From the NCBI RefSeq assembly GCF_014851585.1, contig NZ_JACVAB010000002.1:186001-250000 (forward strand): DNA of 64,000 bases, given 5' to 3'. The notes beneath the pieces are model-generated. The model was not told the origin of the DNA and did no database searches. It was given only the letters and a program-made list of their open reading frames with translations. Source of the stretch: Agrobacterium sp. AGB01 (lineage in GTDB: Bacteria; Pseudomonadota; Alphaproteobacteria; Rhizobiales; Rhizobiaceae). Numbering within the stretch: position 1 is the first letter of the stretch; each line of letters starts with the position of its first letter. This document shows positions 21,712-30,859 of this stretch, in pieces. The translations under genes were made by a program, and so were the position numbers.

Positions 21712-24700
21712 TCAAACTCCCAGAGGGCGACGTAAATCGAGTGTCAGTGGAAATTCCGGTGATACCGTTTCCGGTCTCAAGGGATAATTTCCTGCGGTAT
21801 GGCCCCAAGGTTCGAAACGCGCAAGTCTGCGTGCCTCCGCCTCGTTACCATTAACCGGGAACGTGTCATAGTTTCGGCCACCGGGATGGGCAACATGATA
21901 GATGCAGCCACCAATCGATCTACCTGACCATGTATCATAAATGTCAAAGGTCAATGGCGCGTTGACGGGCAATACCGGGTGAAGACCTGACGATGGCTGC
22001 CAGGCCTTGAAGCGGACACCGGCAACGGCAACACCTGATTCCTCTGTCTGCTTCAACGGCACAGCCCGACCGTTGCAGGCAACTGTGTAACGCTCCGGAT
22101 TTGCTGTTTCCAGACGGACTTGCAGACGTTCGACGGAGGAATCGACATAACGCACAGTGCCGCCAATTGCCCCCTGCTCACCCATCACGTGCCAGGGTTC
22201 CAGCGCCTGACGCAGTTCCAATTTCGCGCCTTCATATTCCACTTCACCGAAGAACGGGAAACGGAATTCCAGCTGTGCCTTGAACCATTCAGGCTGGATA
22301 TCAAAACCGCTGGCCTTCAGATCGGCCAGCACATCCATGAAGTCTTGCCAGATGAAGTGTGGCAGCATGAAACGATCCGCGAGCGCAGTACCCCAACGGA
22401 CGAACTTGCCACTTGCTGGATTTTTCCAGAAGCGGGCAATCAGTGCACGCACCAGAAGCTGTTGTGCCAGCGACATGCGGGCATTTGGCGGCATTTCAAA
22501 ACCACGAAACTCGACAAGTCCCAGACGGCCTGTCGGACCATCAGGCGAAAACAGCTTATCGATGCAGATCTCGGCTCGGTGCGTATTACCGGTTACGTCG
22601 GTCAGCAGGTTGCGGAACAGGCGGTCGACAAGCCAAGGCAGGGGAGGTACGCCTTCGCCGGGGGCTGGCACTTGCGCCATAGCAATCTCCAGCTCGTAAA
22701 GGCTGTCGTGCCGCGCTTCATCTATACGTGGGGCCTGACTTGTGGGGCCAATGAAAAGGCCCGAAAACAGGTAGGATAACGACGGGTGGCGCTGCCAGTG
22801 GAGGATCAGACTTTTCAACAGATCCGGGCGACGCAGAAACGGGCTGTCATTGGGGTTTGCACCACCAACGACCACATGGTTTCCACCGCCGGTGCCAGTG
22901 TGACGACCGTCGATCATGAACTTGTCGGCACCCAGACGCGACTGGCGGGCATCGTAATAGATGGCTGAGGTGATATCGACGCATTCTTGCCAGCTTGATG
23001 CCGGGTGAATGTTAACCTCGATGACGCCTGGATCGGGTGCCACGCGAATAACATTTATCCGCTCGTCATGGGGTGGTGCATAGCCTTCGATATGGACGGG
23101 CAGGCCAAGCGTGCTGGCCGCACTTTCTGCCGCGGCAATCAGTTCCAGATAGTCTTCAATACGCTCGACCGGCGGCATGAATACACAAAGACGGCCGTCG
23201 CGCGGCTCTACAGACATTGCGGTGCGCACTGCGCCGCCAAGCTCACCGATCGACTGTTCGATGCGGTCCTGCGATACCGTCTCATCCGCATGAAATGATG
23301 CTTCCGGCATGACGCGGCCGGTTGGTTCCGTAACCTCAGGCAATGGCCCTCTTGGAACGGATGGGTCTGCCTCGTGAATGTAAGGATAGGCGGCAGGGGG
23401 GACGTAAGGCAGTGTGCCAAGCGGCAGACGATATCCGACCGGGCTGTCGCCGGGAACGAGGAAAACCCGGCCGCGCCTTGTTTTCCATTTTTCACTGATC
23501 CACCGTTGTGTCGATGCCTTGGCATTCCAGGCCTGCACCGGCAGGATGTAGCCGGTTGGGGTGGTCAGTCCGCGCTCGAAAACCCGTGCAATGCGGCTTC
23601 GCTCTTCCGGATCCTTCAGTTTTGAGTTCGACGGATCGACGTTTTCGGGCAGATTGCCTTCCTTGACGATCCACTCTGCCGGATCCTCGTAGGCTGGCAA
23701 AACCATGTCATTGGCAATGCCGAGATTTGTCGCAATCGTGTTCAGGAGATTTTCCGCGTCGGTCGCCGTCACGCCGGTTTCTGCGCCTTCCTGTGCCACC
23801 AGTGCCGGGTTCTGCCAGATCGGTTTGCCGTCCTTTCGCCAATAAAGCGAAAATGTCCAGCGCGGCAGGCTTTCACCGGGATACCATTTACCCTGGCCGT
23901 AATGCAGGAACCCGCCGGGGGCGAAACGTTCGCGGAGTTTGCGGATAAGGATATCGGCCTTTTCCCGTTTGGTCGGGCCAACAGCGCCGGTGTTCCATTC
24001 TTCCGCTTCAAAGTCATCGATTGAAACGAAGGTCGGTTCGCCGCCCATCGTCAGGCGAACGTCCTGCTCTTTTAAGAGGGTATCGACCTCCTCGCCAACA
24101 GCATTCAGCCTGTCCCAGCTTTCGTCGGAAAACGGCTTGGTAATGCGGGGATGTTCCGCCACACGACGTACTTGCATATCAAAGGCAAATTCGGTGTTGG
24201 CCTGTCCGTAATAACCGCCGGAAATTGGTGCGGCGTTTCGGTAATGCGGTGTGGCTGCCAGCGGAATATGGCTTTCACCCGTCAAAAGGCCGGATGTCGG
24301 GTCCAGTCCAACCCAGCCAGCACCAGGCAGATAGACTTCTGCCCATGCGTGCAGGTCAGTGAAATCAACTTCGGTGCCGGAGGGGCCGTCGAGTGCCTTC
24401 AAATCAGGCGCCAACTGAATGAGGTAGCCAGATACGAATCGGGCCGCAAAACCCAAGTGCCGTAATATCTGCACCAGAAGCCAACTGCTGTCGCGGCATG
24501 AGCCCATTTTGGTCTGCAGAGTTTCTTCCGGCGTTTGAACGCCTGGCTCCATGCGAATGACGTAACCGGTTTCTTGCTGCAGGCGCGCATTGAGGCCGAC
24601 AACCATATCCACCGTTGGCTGGCCAGGAGACCGATCGATAGTCTGCATGTAGGCGGAGAGGTAAGGGCCGGTGGGTTCCGGCTTCATGTAGATCGACAGG

Positions 24701-25038
24701 TCTTCGCGCAGTGTCTCGGGATAATCGAAAGGCCATTTTTGGGCCTCTTCCTCAACAAAGAAGTCGAACGGGTTATAGACAGTCATATCTGCCACCAGAT
24801 CGACCTCTATTTTAAACTCCGTAACCGGTTCGGGAAACACAAAACGTGCGAGGTAATTGCCGTAGGGGTCCTGCTGCAAATTCACGAAGTGATTTGCAGG
24901 TGTGACCTTCAGTGCATGGCTGATAACCCGGGTGCGGGAATGAACTGCCGGTTTTAACCTGATGATCTGAGGCCCGAGCCTGACCGGTTTGTCATAGATG
25001 TAATGGGTGAGATGATAAATACTTGCCTTAATAGACAT
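21712..25038 (-). CDS. Transglutaminase / DUF2126 putative amidoligase fusion protein
   Basis: 1108-aa protein. The N-terminal third is a transglutaminase: beta-domain, then a core with Cys181 in MGSCRDSSW, His230 in DLHAWAEVY and Asp in LDPTSGLL. The long C-terminal part matches DUF2126, annotated as a putative amidoligase of the glutamine-synthetase-like fold, with segments [18 protein letters not shown] and [20 protein letters not shown]. So one polypeptide seems to hold both a possible amide-breaking and a possible amide-forming domain. It is the first gene of the cluster, with the next gene beginning one base after its stop. Function is unassigned experimentally as far as I know. Confidence 0.85.
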   Translation of the reverse strand: MSIKASIYHLTHYIYDKPVRLGPQIIRLKPAVHSRTRVISHALKVTPANHFVNLQQDPYGNYLARFVFPEPVTEFKIEVDLVADMTVYNPFDFFVEEEAQKWPFDYPETLREDLSIYMKPEPTGPYLSAYMQTIDRSPGQPTVDMVVGLNARLQQETGYVIRMEPGVQTPEETLQTKMGSCRDSSWLLVQILRHLGFAARFVSGYLIQLAPDLKALDGPSGTEVDFTDLHAWAEVYLPGAGWVGLDPTSGLLTGESHIPLAATPHYRNAAPISGGYYGQANTEFAFDMQVRRVAEHPRITKPFSDESWDRLNAVGEEVDTLLKEQDVRLTMGGEPTFVSIDDFEAEEWNTGAVGPTKREKADILIRKLRERFAPGGFLHYGQGKWYPGESLPRWTFSLYWRKDGKPIWQNPALVAQEGAETGVTATDAENLLNTIATNLGIANDMVLPAYEDPAEWIVKEGNLPENVDPSNSKLKDPEERSRIARVFERGLTTPTGYILPVQAWNAKASTQRWISEKWKTRRGRVFLVPGDSPVGYRLPLGTLPYVPPAAYPYIHEADPSVPRGPLPEVTEPTGRVMPEASFHADETVSQDRIEQSIGELGGAVRTAMSVEPRDGRLCVFMPPVERIEDYLELIAAAESAASTLGLPVHIEGYAPPHDERINVIRVAPDPGVIEVNIHPASSWQECVDITSAIYYDARQSRLGADKFMIDGRHTGTGGGNHVVVGGANPNDSPFLRRPDLLKSLILHWQRHPSLSYLFSGLFIGPTSQAPRIDEARHDSLYELEIAMAQVPAPGEGVPPLPWLVDRLFRNLLTDVTGNTHRAEICIDKLFSPDGPTGRLGLVEFRGFEMPPNARMSLAQQLLVRALIARFWKNPASGKFVRWGTALADRFMLPHFIWQDFMDVLADLKASGFDIQPEWFKAQLEFRFPFFGEVEYEGAKLELRQALEPWHVMGEQGAIGGTVRYVDSSVERLQVRLETANPERYTVACNGRAVPLKQTEESGVAVAGVRFKAWQPSSGLHPVLPVNAPLTFDIYDTWSGRSIGGCIYHVAHPGGRNYDTFPVNGNEAEARRLARFEPWGHTAGNYPLRPETVSPEFPLTLDLRRPLGV

Positions 25039-25285
25039 ATTATCCTTTTTCCGGCCAAGCCGGTTATTGCGGACTTAGCCGCCCCCTCTGTTGTTATCAG
25101 GATTTTGTGCAATGCACGCAAATAAAGCAAGGCGGATTATACAGGCTTTGTCATGGTTTTTACGGGGCAGCGAAGAGTAAGCAGTTCCTTATCTTTTGGG
25201 CTTACGGTAAATAGGTCTGGCGGCTTGCGTTGCTGAGTCTCGATGATTTGGCCGTCTGCTGTGCCTTATTGTTTGGACGATACGC

Positions 25286-27073
25286 ATGGAAAATACCCGC
25301 CAGGTTGACTTGAAACCTGATCCAGCAGCTCCATTGAATTTTGAACTTGGTTTTATGGACCAGTTGAGAATGATGGGTAATGCGTTCTGGATTTCGCCGG
25401 TCCGAAACAGGCTTCTCGCTCTTATCTTCGCGCTTCTGTTCATCATCTTGGTGACTGCTTACGGGCAGGTTCGATTGAATGAGTGGTACGCGCCGTTTTA
25501 TAACTCGCTTGAGCGGCGAGATATGGACGGGTTCATCCACCAGTTAAAGATTTTCACCATTATAGCCGGCACTTTATTGTTGCTGAACGTGTTTCAAACC
25601 TGGCTTAATCAGATGACCGCGCTCTATATGCGCGAAGGTCTGAGCAAGGACATGGTTCACCAGTGGCTCAAGCCGGGGCGGGCTGCCAAGCTGGCTGGTT
25701 TTGGCAGTATTGCTGTTAATCCCGATCAGCGCCTGCATGAGGATTCACGAAACCTGGCGGAAAGCAGTACGTCACTTGCCATTGGTCTGGTCAATTCCAC
25801 CATATTGTTGGTTAGCTTCATCGGTGTTTTGTGGGGTCTATCCAGCGGTTTCTATCTGACCATCGGTGGATCGCAGGTGGCAATACCGGGTTACATGGTC
25901 TGGGCAGCGATGTTCTATGCCGGTTCTGCCTCGCTGCTGAGCAATCTTGTCGGTCATCGTCTGGTCGGGCTGAATGCGGAACGTTACTCGAAAGAGGCGG
26001 AGCTGCGGTTTTCGCTGATGCGCGCCAATGAAAACATGACCGCAATTACACTGGCGCGTGGGGAGCGAAACGAACGGGCTAGGCTTGGTGTTGACATCAA
26101 TTCCGTACTTTCCGTGATCCGTGGTCTAGCGATGGCACTAACGCATCTGACCTGGGTGTCCTCGGGGTACGGTTGGCTGGCGATTGTCGCGCCAATCCTG
26201 ATTGCCGCTCCGGTGTATTTCTCCGGCAATCTGACCTTTGGCGGATTGATGATGGCGGTTGGTGCCTTCAATCAGGTCAACAATGCGCTGCGCTGGTACA
26301 TCGATAATTTTGGTGCCATTGCCAGCTGGAAGGCGACACTGCTGCGTGTCTCGGCATTCCGTAATGCGCTTTTGCAAATGGACGCCGTGGAAAAGCAAGG
26401 CGCGACGATCAATTTCGAAGTCGATCCCGCCGCCAAGTCGATTATTCTATCCAATGTGATGATTTGCGGCGAAGCCGGTGCGAAACAGGTGGTGCGCGGT
26501 TTTCGTCTAAAGGAAGAGTTTGTCGAGTTGCAAGCTGGCGAGCATTTGCTGGTCAATGGCGATCAGGGCGTGAACCGGCGTCTGTTGTTTGCTGCCATGG
26601 GCGGGCTGTGGCTGTGGGGGCAGGGACGCATTTCAGTGCCCCCGCTTGAAGACGCGCTGCTGATGCCGCAACGCGGTTACATTCCGGTCGCCCCACTGCG
26701 GGAAATTCTGTCCTACCCACATTCTCCGGCAGTCTTCAACGACGAGGAGTGCTCCGAGGTCTTGACCCTCTGTGGGCTCGATGAACTGGTGCCGCGTCTT
26801 GACGAAAATGCCCGTTGGGACAAGAAGCTAGATACGGATGCCCAGTTGTGCCTGCGGGTGGCGAATGCCATTCTCTTGCAGCCGCGCTGGCTCATTCTCG
26901 ATGATATTTTGGAAGGGCTGGAGCCCAATACACAGAACCTGCTTGCCGACGCGTTGTTAACGCTGAAAGACAGTGCGGTGATCTATTTCGGGCGCTCTGA
27001 AACATTCCTCAACAAGTTTGCTCCGACGGTCGTGCATCTTGAGGCACTGCCGACCAACGGAAATGGCCACTGA
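25286..27073 (+). CDS. SbmA/YddA-family ABC transporter with degenerate ATPase domain
   Basis: 595-aa membrane protein of the ABC_membrane_2 (SbmA/BacA/YddA) type. Several hydrophobic segments are visible (about 40-60, 88-105, 165-190, 203-222, 275-305), and the family motif LNEWYAPFYNSLERRD is at ~62-77. A C-terminal region occupies the place of the nucleotide-binding domain, but the key motifs are eroded: Walker A reads GDQGVNRR (425-432) without the Lys; the signature is DTDAQ (516-520); Walker B is LILDDI (536-541) with Asp for the catalytic Glu; and the H-loop His is Arg570. It probably does not hydrolyse ATP normally, or it works with a partner. Substrate unknown; relatives carry peptides or cobalamin. 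Confidence 0.85.
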   Translation: MENTRQVDLKPDPAAPLNFELGFMDQLRMMGNAFWISPVRNRLLALIFALLFIILVTAYGQVRLNEWYAPFYNSLERRDMDGFIHQLKIFTIIAGTLLLLNVFQTWLNQMTALYMREGLSKDMVHQWLKPGRAAKLAGFGSIAVNPDQRLHEDSRNLAESSTSLAIGLVNSTILLVSFIGVLWGLSSGFYLTIGGSQVAIPGYMVWAAMFYAGSASLLSNLVGHRLVGLNAERYSKEAELRFSLMRANENMTAITLARGERNERARLGVDINSVLSVIRGLAMALTHLTWVSSGYGWLAIVAPILIAAPVYFSGNLTFGGLMMAVGAFNQVNNALRWYIDNFGAIASWKATLLRVSAFRNALLQMDAVEKQGATINFEVDPAAKSIILSNVMICGEAGAKQVVRGFRLKEEFVELQAGEHLLVNGDQGVNRRLLFAAMGGLWLWGQGRISVPPLEDALLMPQRGYIPVAPLREILSYPHSPAVFNDEECSEVLTLCGLDELVPRLDENARWDKKLDTDAQLCLRVANAILLQPRWLILDDILEGLEPNTQNLLADALLTLKDSAVIYFGRSETFLNKFAPTVVHLEALPTNGNGH

Positions 27074-27084
27074 GGTAAAGCGGA

Positions 27085-27270
27085 TTACAGCCGCAGCTGC
27101 CATTTGTCTGTTGTCAGAAGATAAGGATTGTCCTGTCGTGCAGGGATTGGCTCTCGCAAAAGCGCGCCAATCGTGACCGCAGTCAAAAACAAAGCAGAAA
27201 TGATGCATGCTGCAAGAAACCTGTCGTCACGCTTCTGCATGACGTTATTGCCAGTCCAGTCGTACGCCAT
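27085..27270 (-). CDS. Small single-pass membrane protein, unknown function
   Basis: 61-aa reading frame convergent with the ABC transporter gene and ending 11 bases from it. A GAGG ribosome binding site lies six bases before the ATG at 27270, which supports real translation. The protein has a short polar N-terminus with basic MQKRDDR, one membrane helix (FLAACIISALFLTAVTIGAL, ~20-39) and a hydrophilic tail, so a type II-like orientation is plausible. I do not recognise the family. Confidence 0.6.
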   Translation of the reverse strand: MAYDWTGNNVMQKRDDRFLAACIISALFLTAVTIGALLREPIPARQDNPYLLTTDKWQLRL

Positions 27271-27427
27271 TTAGCACCTCATATATGAAGTGATACTGGC
27301 CGATCATGGTTAATGATCCGTCTATGTCGCATTATGAAACCTATGGAAATTCACCAAATGTGTCTGACGCAGCACCCTTGCATAACAGGGTTGCAGCACT
27401 GTGGGGCAGCTTGCTCTTGGCGGCCGT

Positions 27428-27450
27428 CCCTTGCTTTTGTTAAGCAAGGG
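27428..27450 (+). promoter_or_regulatory. Hairpin covering the Shine-Dalgarno of the thioesterase gene
   Basis: Perfect 9-bp inverted repeat CCCTTGCTT/AAGCAAGGG with a five-base loop. The right arm contains the AAGGG that would serve as the ribosome binding site for the ATG at 27456. No T-tract follows, so it is not a typical terminator. Translational control is possible but unproven. Confidence 0.45.
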
Positions 27451-27455
27451 GTGGG

Positions 27456-27887
27456 ATGCTCTTGAATGAAGGTATGCATAAGATGGACGGTAATCCTCCT
27501 GACAAAATGGAAATGACACTGCGCACACTCGCCATGCCGGCGGATGCCAATCCGGCCGGTGATATTTTCGGTGGCTGGGTCATGTCGCAAATGGACCTTG
27601 CGGCCTTTGTTCGTGCCAATGATGTGGCAGGCGGGCGTACCGTAACAGTTGCCGTGCACGAGATTGTTTTCAAGAAGCCGGTAAAAATTGGCGATACGCT
27701 GTGTGTCTATACTGACATCGTGAAAGTTGGCCGTACATCGATCACACTCAAGATCGAGGCCTGGACACGCAGGCACTACCAGGATTCACGTGAGAAGGTC
27801 ACCGAAGCGGTTTTTGTGATGGTATCTGTCGATGACGATGGTAATCCGCGTCCGGTGCCATCGCGCCCGACTGAAGCATTAGCCTGA
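27456..27887 (+). CDS. Acyl-CoA thioesterase, YciA-like hot-dog protein
   Basis: 143-aa hot-dog-fold thioesterase that hydrolyses acyl-CoAs to free acid and CoA. The family motif NPAGDIFGGWVMSQMD (about residues 29-44) contains the catalytic region; VHEIVFKKPVKIGDTL follows as in YciA. The start is uncertain: ATG at 27456 has AAGGGG upstream (inside a hairpin), while in-frame ATGs at 27474 and 27483 are also possible; the conserved region begins around residue 16, so all fit. It is monocistronic and on the plus strand. Confidence 0.88.
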   Translation: MLLNEGMHKMDGNPPDKMEMTLRTLAMPADANPAGDIFGGWVMSQMDLAAFVRANDVAGGRTVTVAVHEIVFKKPVKIGDTLCVYTDIVKVGRTSITLKIEAWTRRHYQDSREKVTEAVFVMVSVDDDGNPRPVPSRPTEALA

Positions 27888-28018
27888 TCGAATTGTGACA
27901 GCAAACCGAACCGGTGCCCGCTGCATTTTGTGGCGGGTGCATGGGCTTCGAAATGACGCTGTGTGGGGGGGCCGGAAAGTGGTGTCTCGACAGGTCCATC
28001 GAACCTAAAGAGCACAAT

Positions 28019-28051
28019 GTAAAAAGGCCTCGCAGTGTTCTGCAAGGCCTT
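28019..28051 (-). terminator. Rho-independent terminator of tRNA-Val
   Basis: On the minus strand a stem AAGGCCTTGCAG/CTGCGAGGCCTT (one mismatch) with a four-base loop is followed by a run of Ts. It begins 19 bases beyond the tRNA 3' end. Confidence 0.8.
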
Positions 28052-28070
28052 GATACTTAAGGAATTTGGA

Positions 28071-28145
<75 letters not shown>

Positions 28146-28227
28146 ATCCGATGTGGCGCATAGATCACAAAACCGATTGACGCGTCAACTGCTTTTTTGC
28201 GGTTTTGTGAAAGGTTTTTTGAAAGCC

Positions 28228-28590
28228 TTATGCCACAAGGAGTTTGTTGACTTCATCCACAAGGTCACGCAGGTGGAAAGGCTTGGAAAGCACCTTTGCA
28301 TCCTTCGGAGCCTTCGAATCGGCGTTGAGCGCGACCGCTGCAAAACCGGTGATGAACATAACCTTGAGGTCTGGATCCAGCTCGGTGGCGCGGCGCGCCA
28401 GTTCGATGCCATCCATTTCCGGCATGACAATGTCGGTCAGCAGCAGAGAGAAGGGCTCTTCACGAAGCCGATCATATGCGCTTGCGCCGTTGTCAAAAGA
28501 AGATACCTGGTAACCGGCTTTCTCAAGCGCTTTTACCAGAAAGCGGCGCATATCGTTGTCGTCTTCTGCGAGAAGAATTTTCTGACTCAT
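28228..28590 (-). CDS. cpdR: CpdR-like single-domain response regulator
   Basis: 120-aa receiver-only protein. The phosphoacceptor is Asp53 in LLLTDIVMPEMDG; the acidic pair is in LLAEDDND (Asp10/Asp11), and the conserved Lys is in VLSKPFHLRDLV. The sequence closely resembles rhizobial CpdR1, which when unphosphorylated directs ClpXP to degrade CtrA and other cell-cycle proteins; phosphorylation through CckA-ChpT switches this off. The frame is open upstream to 28719, but similarity begins at MSQKILLAEDD, so I place the start at 28590. It is divergent from the N-formylglutamate amidohydrolase gene and precedes tRNA-Val. Confidence 0.93.
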   Translation of the reverse strand: MSQKILLAEDDNDMRRFLVKALEKAGYQVSSFDNGASAYDRLREEPFSLLLTDIVMPEMDGIELARRATELDPDLKVMFITGFAAVALNADSKAPKDAKVLSKPFHLRDLVDEVNKLLVA

Positions 28591-28773
28591 GTAGGTGACC
28601 GTAACTGCCTGTAAAATTGAGAATACCGTATCCCAATTGTAGCCTGCTCTGGGTAAATATCCCGTGAATGGCGTTTGAGGAATCCGGTTATGGTTGCGCC
28701 AGTATGGACTTGTGGCCATGCAACTGGCAACATATGTTTATTGGCATATTTGTGACATGGTAAATATCATCGA

Positions 28774-29658
28774 ATGGACTGGATAACGGGTGAATATGAG
28801 CTGTTCGAAGTCCGCGAGCCGGATACGCACAGAATCCCGTTCGTCTATAATTCACCTCATAGTGGACGTTGCTACCCTGTTTCATTTCTCGAATCGTCTC
28901 GCCTTGATTCGTCAGAAATCAGGCGATCTGAAGACCATTTCGTTGATGAACTGTTTTCTGCGGCGCCTGAACTGGGTGCGCCGTTCCTGATTGCAAATTT
29001 TCCGCGCGCCTATCTGGATGTGAACCGCGAGCCATATGAACTGGATCCGCGCATGTTCGAGGGGGCGTTGCCGCCCTATGCGAATATCGGCTCCATGCGG
29101 GTCTCCGGTGGGCTGGGCACTGTGCCGCGCATCGTTGCGGAAAACATGGAAATCTATAACCACCGTATACCCGTCGAAGAGGGTTTGCTGCGGGTGGAGG
29201 GCATTTACAAGCCCTATCACACCTGCCTACGCCGGCTGATTTCGCGCACGCATTCCCAATTCGGCATGGCGGTACTGATCGATTGCCATTCGATGCCCGG
29301 TAACATCCGGGTTGCAGGGTCCAATGTTCGACCTGATGTGATTATTGGTGATCGCTATGGCACCAGCGCTTCTCCCGAAATATCACGTGCCGCACTGCAC
29401 TTCCTGGAAGAGCTCGGTTTTGTTGCCGTATGCAACAAGCCATATGCTGGCGGCTTTATCACCGAACATTACGGGCGGCCCGTGCGCTCTCTGCATGCCT
29501 TGCAGATTGAAATAAACCGCGCACTATACGTGGATGAAAAGACGCTTCTCAAACGAAGTGATTTTGCGGCACTTTCTGCGGTGCTTGCAGTGTTTATGCG
29601 CCAGATGGGTGATTTCGTCACCGAATTCTGCGGCGACTCGGCCTTGGCTGCCGAATAA
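28774..29658 (+). CDS. N-formylglutamate amidohydrolase family protein
   Basis: 294-aa protein of the N-formylglutamate amidohydrolase family, zinc enzymes that release formate and glutamate in histidine breakdown or act on related N-acyl amino acids. Motifs visible are YNSPHSGRCYP near the N-terminus, RAYLDVNREPYELDPRMFEG, and LIDCHSMPGN with the conserved Cys-His. No other hut gene is adjacent, so a role in histidine degradation is not supported by context. The start has a poor ribosome binding site and may be wrong by a few codons. Confidence 0.85.
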   Translation: MDWITGEYELFEVREPDTHRIPFVYNSPHSGRCYPVSFLESSRLDSSEIRRSEDHFVDELFSAAPELGAPFLIANFPRAYLDVNREPYELDPRMFEGALPPYANIGSMRVSGGLGTVPRIVAENMEIYNHRIPVEEGLLRVEGIYKPYHTCLRRLISRTHSQFGMAVLIDCHSMPGNIRVAGSNVRPDVIIGDRYGTSASPEISRAALHFLEELGFVAVCNKPYAGGFITEHYGRPVRSLHALQIEINRALYVDEKTLLKRSDFAALSAVLAVFMRQMGDFVTEFCGDSALAAE

Positions 29659-29703
29659 TTCTCTTTACTTTCTATTGCTTGGTAAATTTTTGCTTTGTTC
29701 CGG

Positions 29704-29781
29704 GCAAAAAAAACCGCGCTCGTGGCGCGGCTGAGTCTAGGGAGGAAACACCCAAGGAGGGTATTTACAGTCAAAGACTGT
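29704..29781 (-). ncRNA. mmgR: MmgR (suhB-motif, alpha-r8 family) small RNA
   Basis: About 78 nt predicted from its own promoter (29788-29815) to a terminator. On the minus strand it contains, in order, a stem around CCCTCCTTGGGTG, the exposed conserved TTTCCTCCCT stretch characteristic of alpha-r8/MmgR RNAs, and a hairpin CCGCGC-CACGA-GCGCGG (29714-29730) followed by eight Ts. Size, order of elements and motif match MmgR of Sinorhizobium, which limits polyhydroxybutyrate accumulation and needs Hfq. The Rfam family is named suhB because it was noticed near an inositol monophosphatase gene, and such a gene is the next one here. Recognition is from memory of the motif, not a search. Confidence 0.82.
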
Positions 29782-29787
29782 ATGGAA

Positions 29788-29815
29788 AAGATACGTCATA
29801 ATGCACAATTGTCAA
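29788..29815 (-). promoter_or_regulatory. Sigma-70 promoter of the MmgR sRNA
   Basis: On the minus strand a consensus TTGACA (-35, 29810-29815) is followed after 16 bases by TATCTT (-10, 29788-29793). The expected start at about 29781 gives an RNA of about 78 nt up to the end of the T-tract. Confidence 0.75.
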
Positions 29816-30060
29816 TCATTTTTATTTTTGCTTAATAAATGTGCCATTTGCTTGACCCTAGGCAGAAGATGCGGCTTTAAGATGTAAAATGATGCAATTT
29901 GTACCTGTGGTGTGCTGGTTTTGCATTGCAGGGCTCTTTTGGTGGAGGGGTCGCTAAGTGCTCACCAAAATGATTTTTCCGAAAAAATTACAAAAGCTGT
30001 TCCTCTTTTCCGGCAGTGCTTTACAAGGCTGAAGCTATTGTTTTGCCAAGTGGAGATGTC

Positions 30061-30837
30061 ATGCTGCCGGATCGGGATTTTTTCTTTTCTCTCGCGGATG
30101 CTGCCAAAGCAGAGACTTTGCCGCGCTTTCGTACTGGCATCGATGTCACCAACAAGCAGGACGGCGGTTATGATCCGGTCACTGAGGGTGATCAGGCAGC
30201 CGAACAGGCGATCCGAGCGCTTATCGGCAAGACCTATCCGGACCACGGTATTCTCGGCGAAGAACATGGCAGCGTCGGTCTGGACCGTGAGCATGTCTGG
30301 GTGATTGATCCGATTGACGGTACGCGCGCCTTCATTTCCGGCGTTCCGGTCTGGGGTACCTTGATTGGTCTGCAGAGCAACGGTCGCTCTGTCATGGGTG
30401 TTATGGATCAGCCTTTTACCGGCGAACGTTATTTCGCCGATGGCAAAGCCTCCTGGTACAGCGGCCCTGATGGTACCCGTCAGATCAAGACCCGTGATTG
30501 CAAAGACATTTCCGCCGCGACATTGTTCACGACATCACCGCATATTTTCGATGCCGAGGAAGCACCACGTTACAACAGGGTGCAGGATAAGGTGCGTCTG
30601 TTCCGCTACGGTGTCGATTGTTACGCCTATGCGTTGCTCGCAGCCGGCCATATCGATCTGGTGATTGAAAGCTCGCTCAAGCCCTATGATGTCGGCGCGC
30701 TTATTCCAATCATCGAGCAGGCTGGTGGCGTGATAACGACCTGGGATGGCGGCAGACCAGAAGCGGCGGGTCGGATCATCGCGGCAGGCAGCAAAGCTGT
30801 TCATGCGCAGGCATTGGAGATCTTGTCCGGCCTTTGA
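30061..30837 (+). CDS. hisN: Inositol-monophosphatase-family phosphatase, probably histidinol-phosphatase
   Basis: 258-aa magnesium-dependent phosphatase. The metal-binding signature is complete: Glu in LGEEHGS, DPIDGTRAF, and the C-terminal YDVGALIPIIEQAGG. Alphaproteobacterial proteins of this subgroup are commonly histidinol-phosphatases (HisN) of histidine synthesis; SuhB/inositol monophosphatase activity is the alternative. The start at 30061 has GGAG six bases upstream. The frame runs open to 30016 but similarity does not. A weak promoter candidate TTGACC (29852-29857) and TTTAAG (29876-29881) lies between this gene and the divergent MmgR sRNA. Confidence 0.85.
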   Translation: MLPDRDFFFSLADAAKAETLPRFRTGIDVTNKQDGGYDPVTEGDQAAEQAIRALIGKTYPDHGILGEEHGSVGLDREHVWVIDPIDGTRAFISGVPVWGTLIGLQSNGRSVMGVMDQPFTGERYFADGKASWYSGPDGTRQIKTRDCKDISAATLFTTSPHIFDAEEAPRYNRVQDKVRLFRYGVDCYAYALLAAGHIDLVIESSLKPYDVGALIPIIEQAGGVITTWDGGRPEAAGRIIAAGSKAVHAQALEILSGL

Positions 30838-30859
30838 AGGGCCGATTGTGCCGATAGGG

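Noticed and set aside
28146..28227. Possible integration site next to tRNA-Val
   Set aside because: No integrase, no duplicated tRNA 3' end and no change in base composition are visible near the tRNA.
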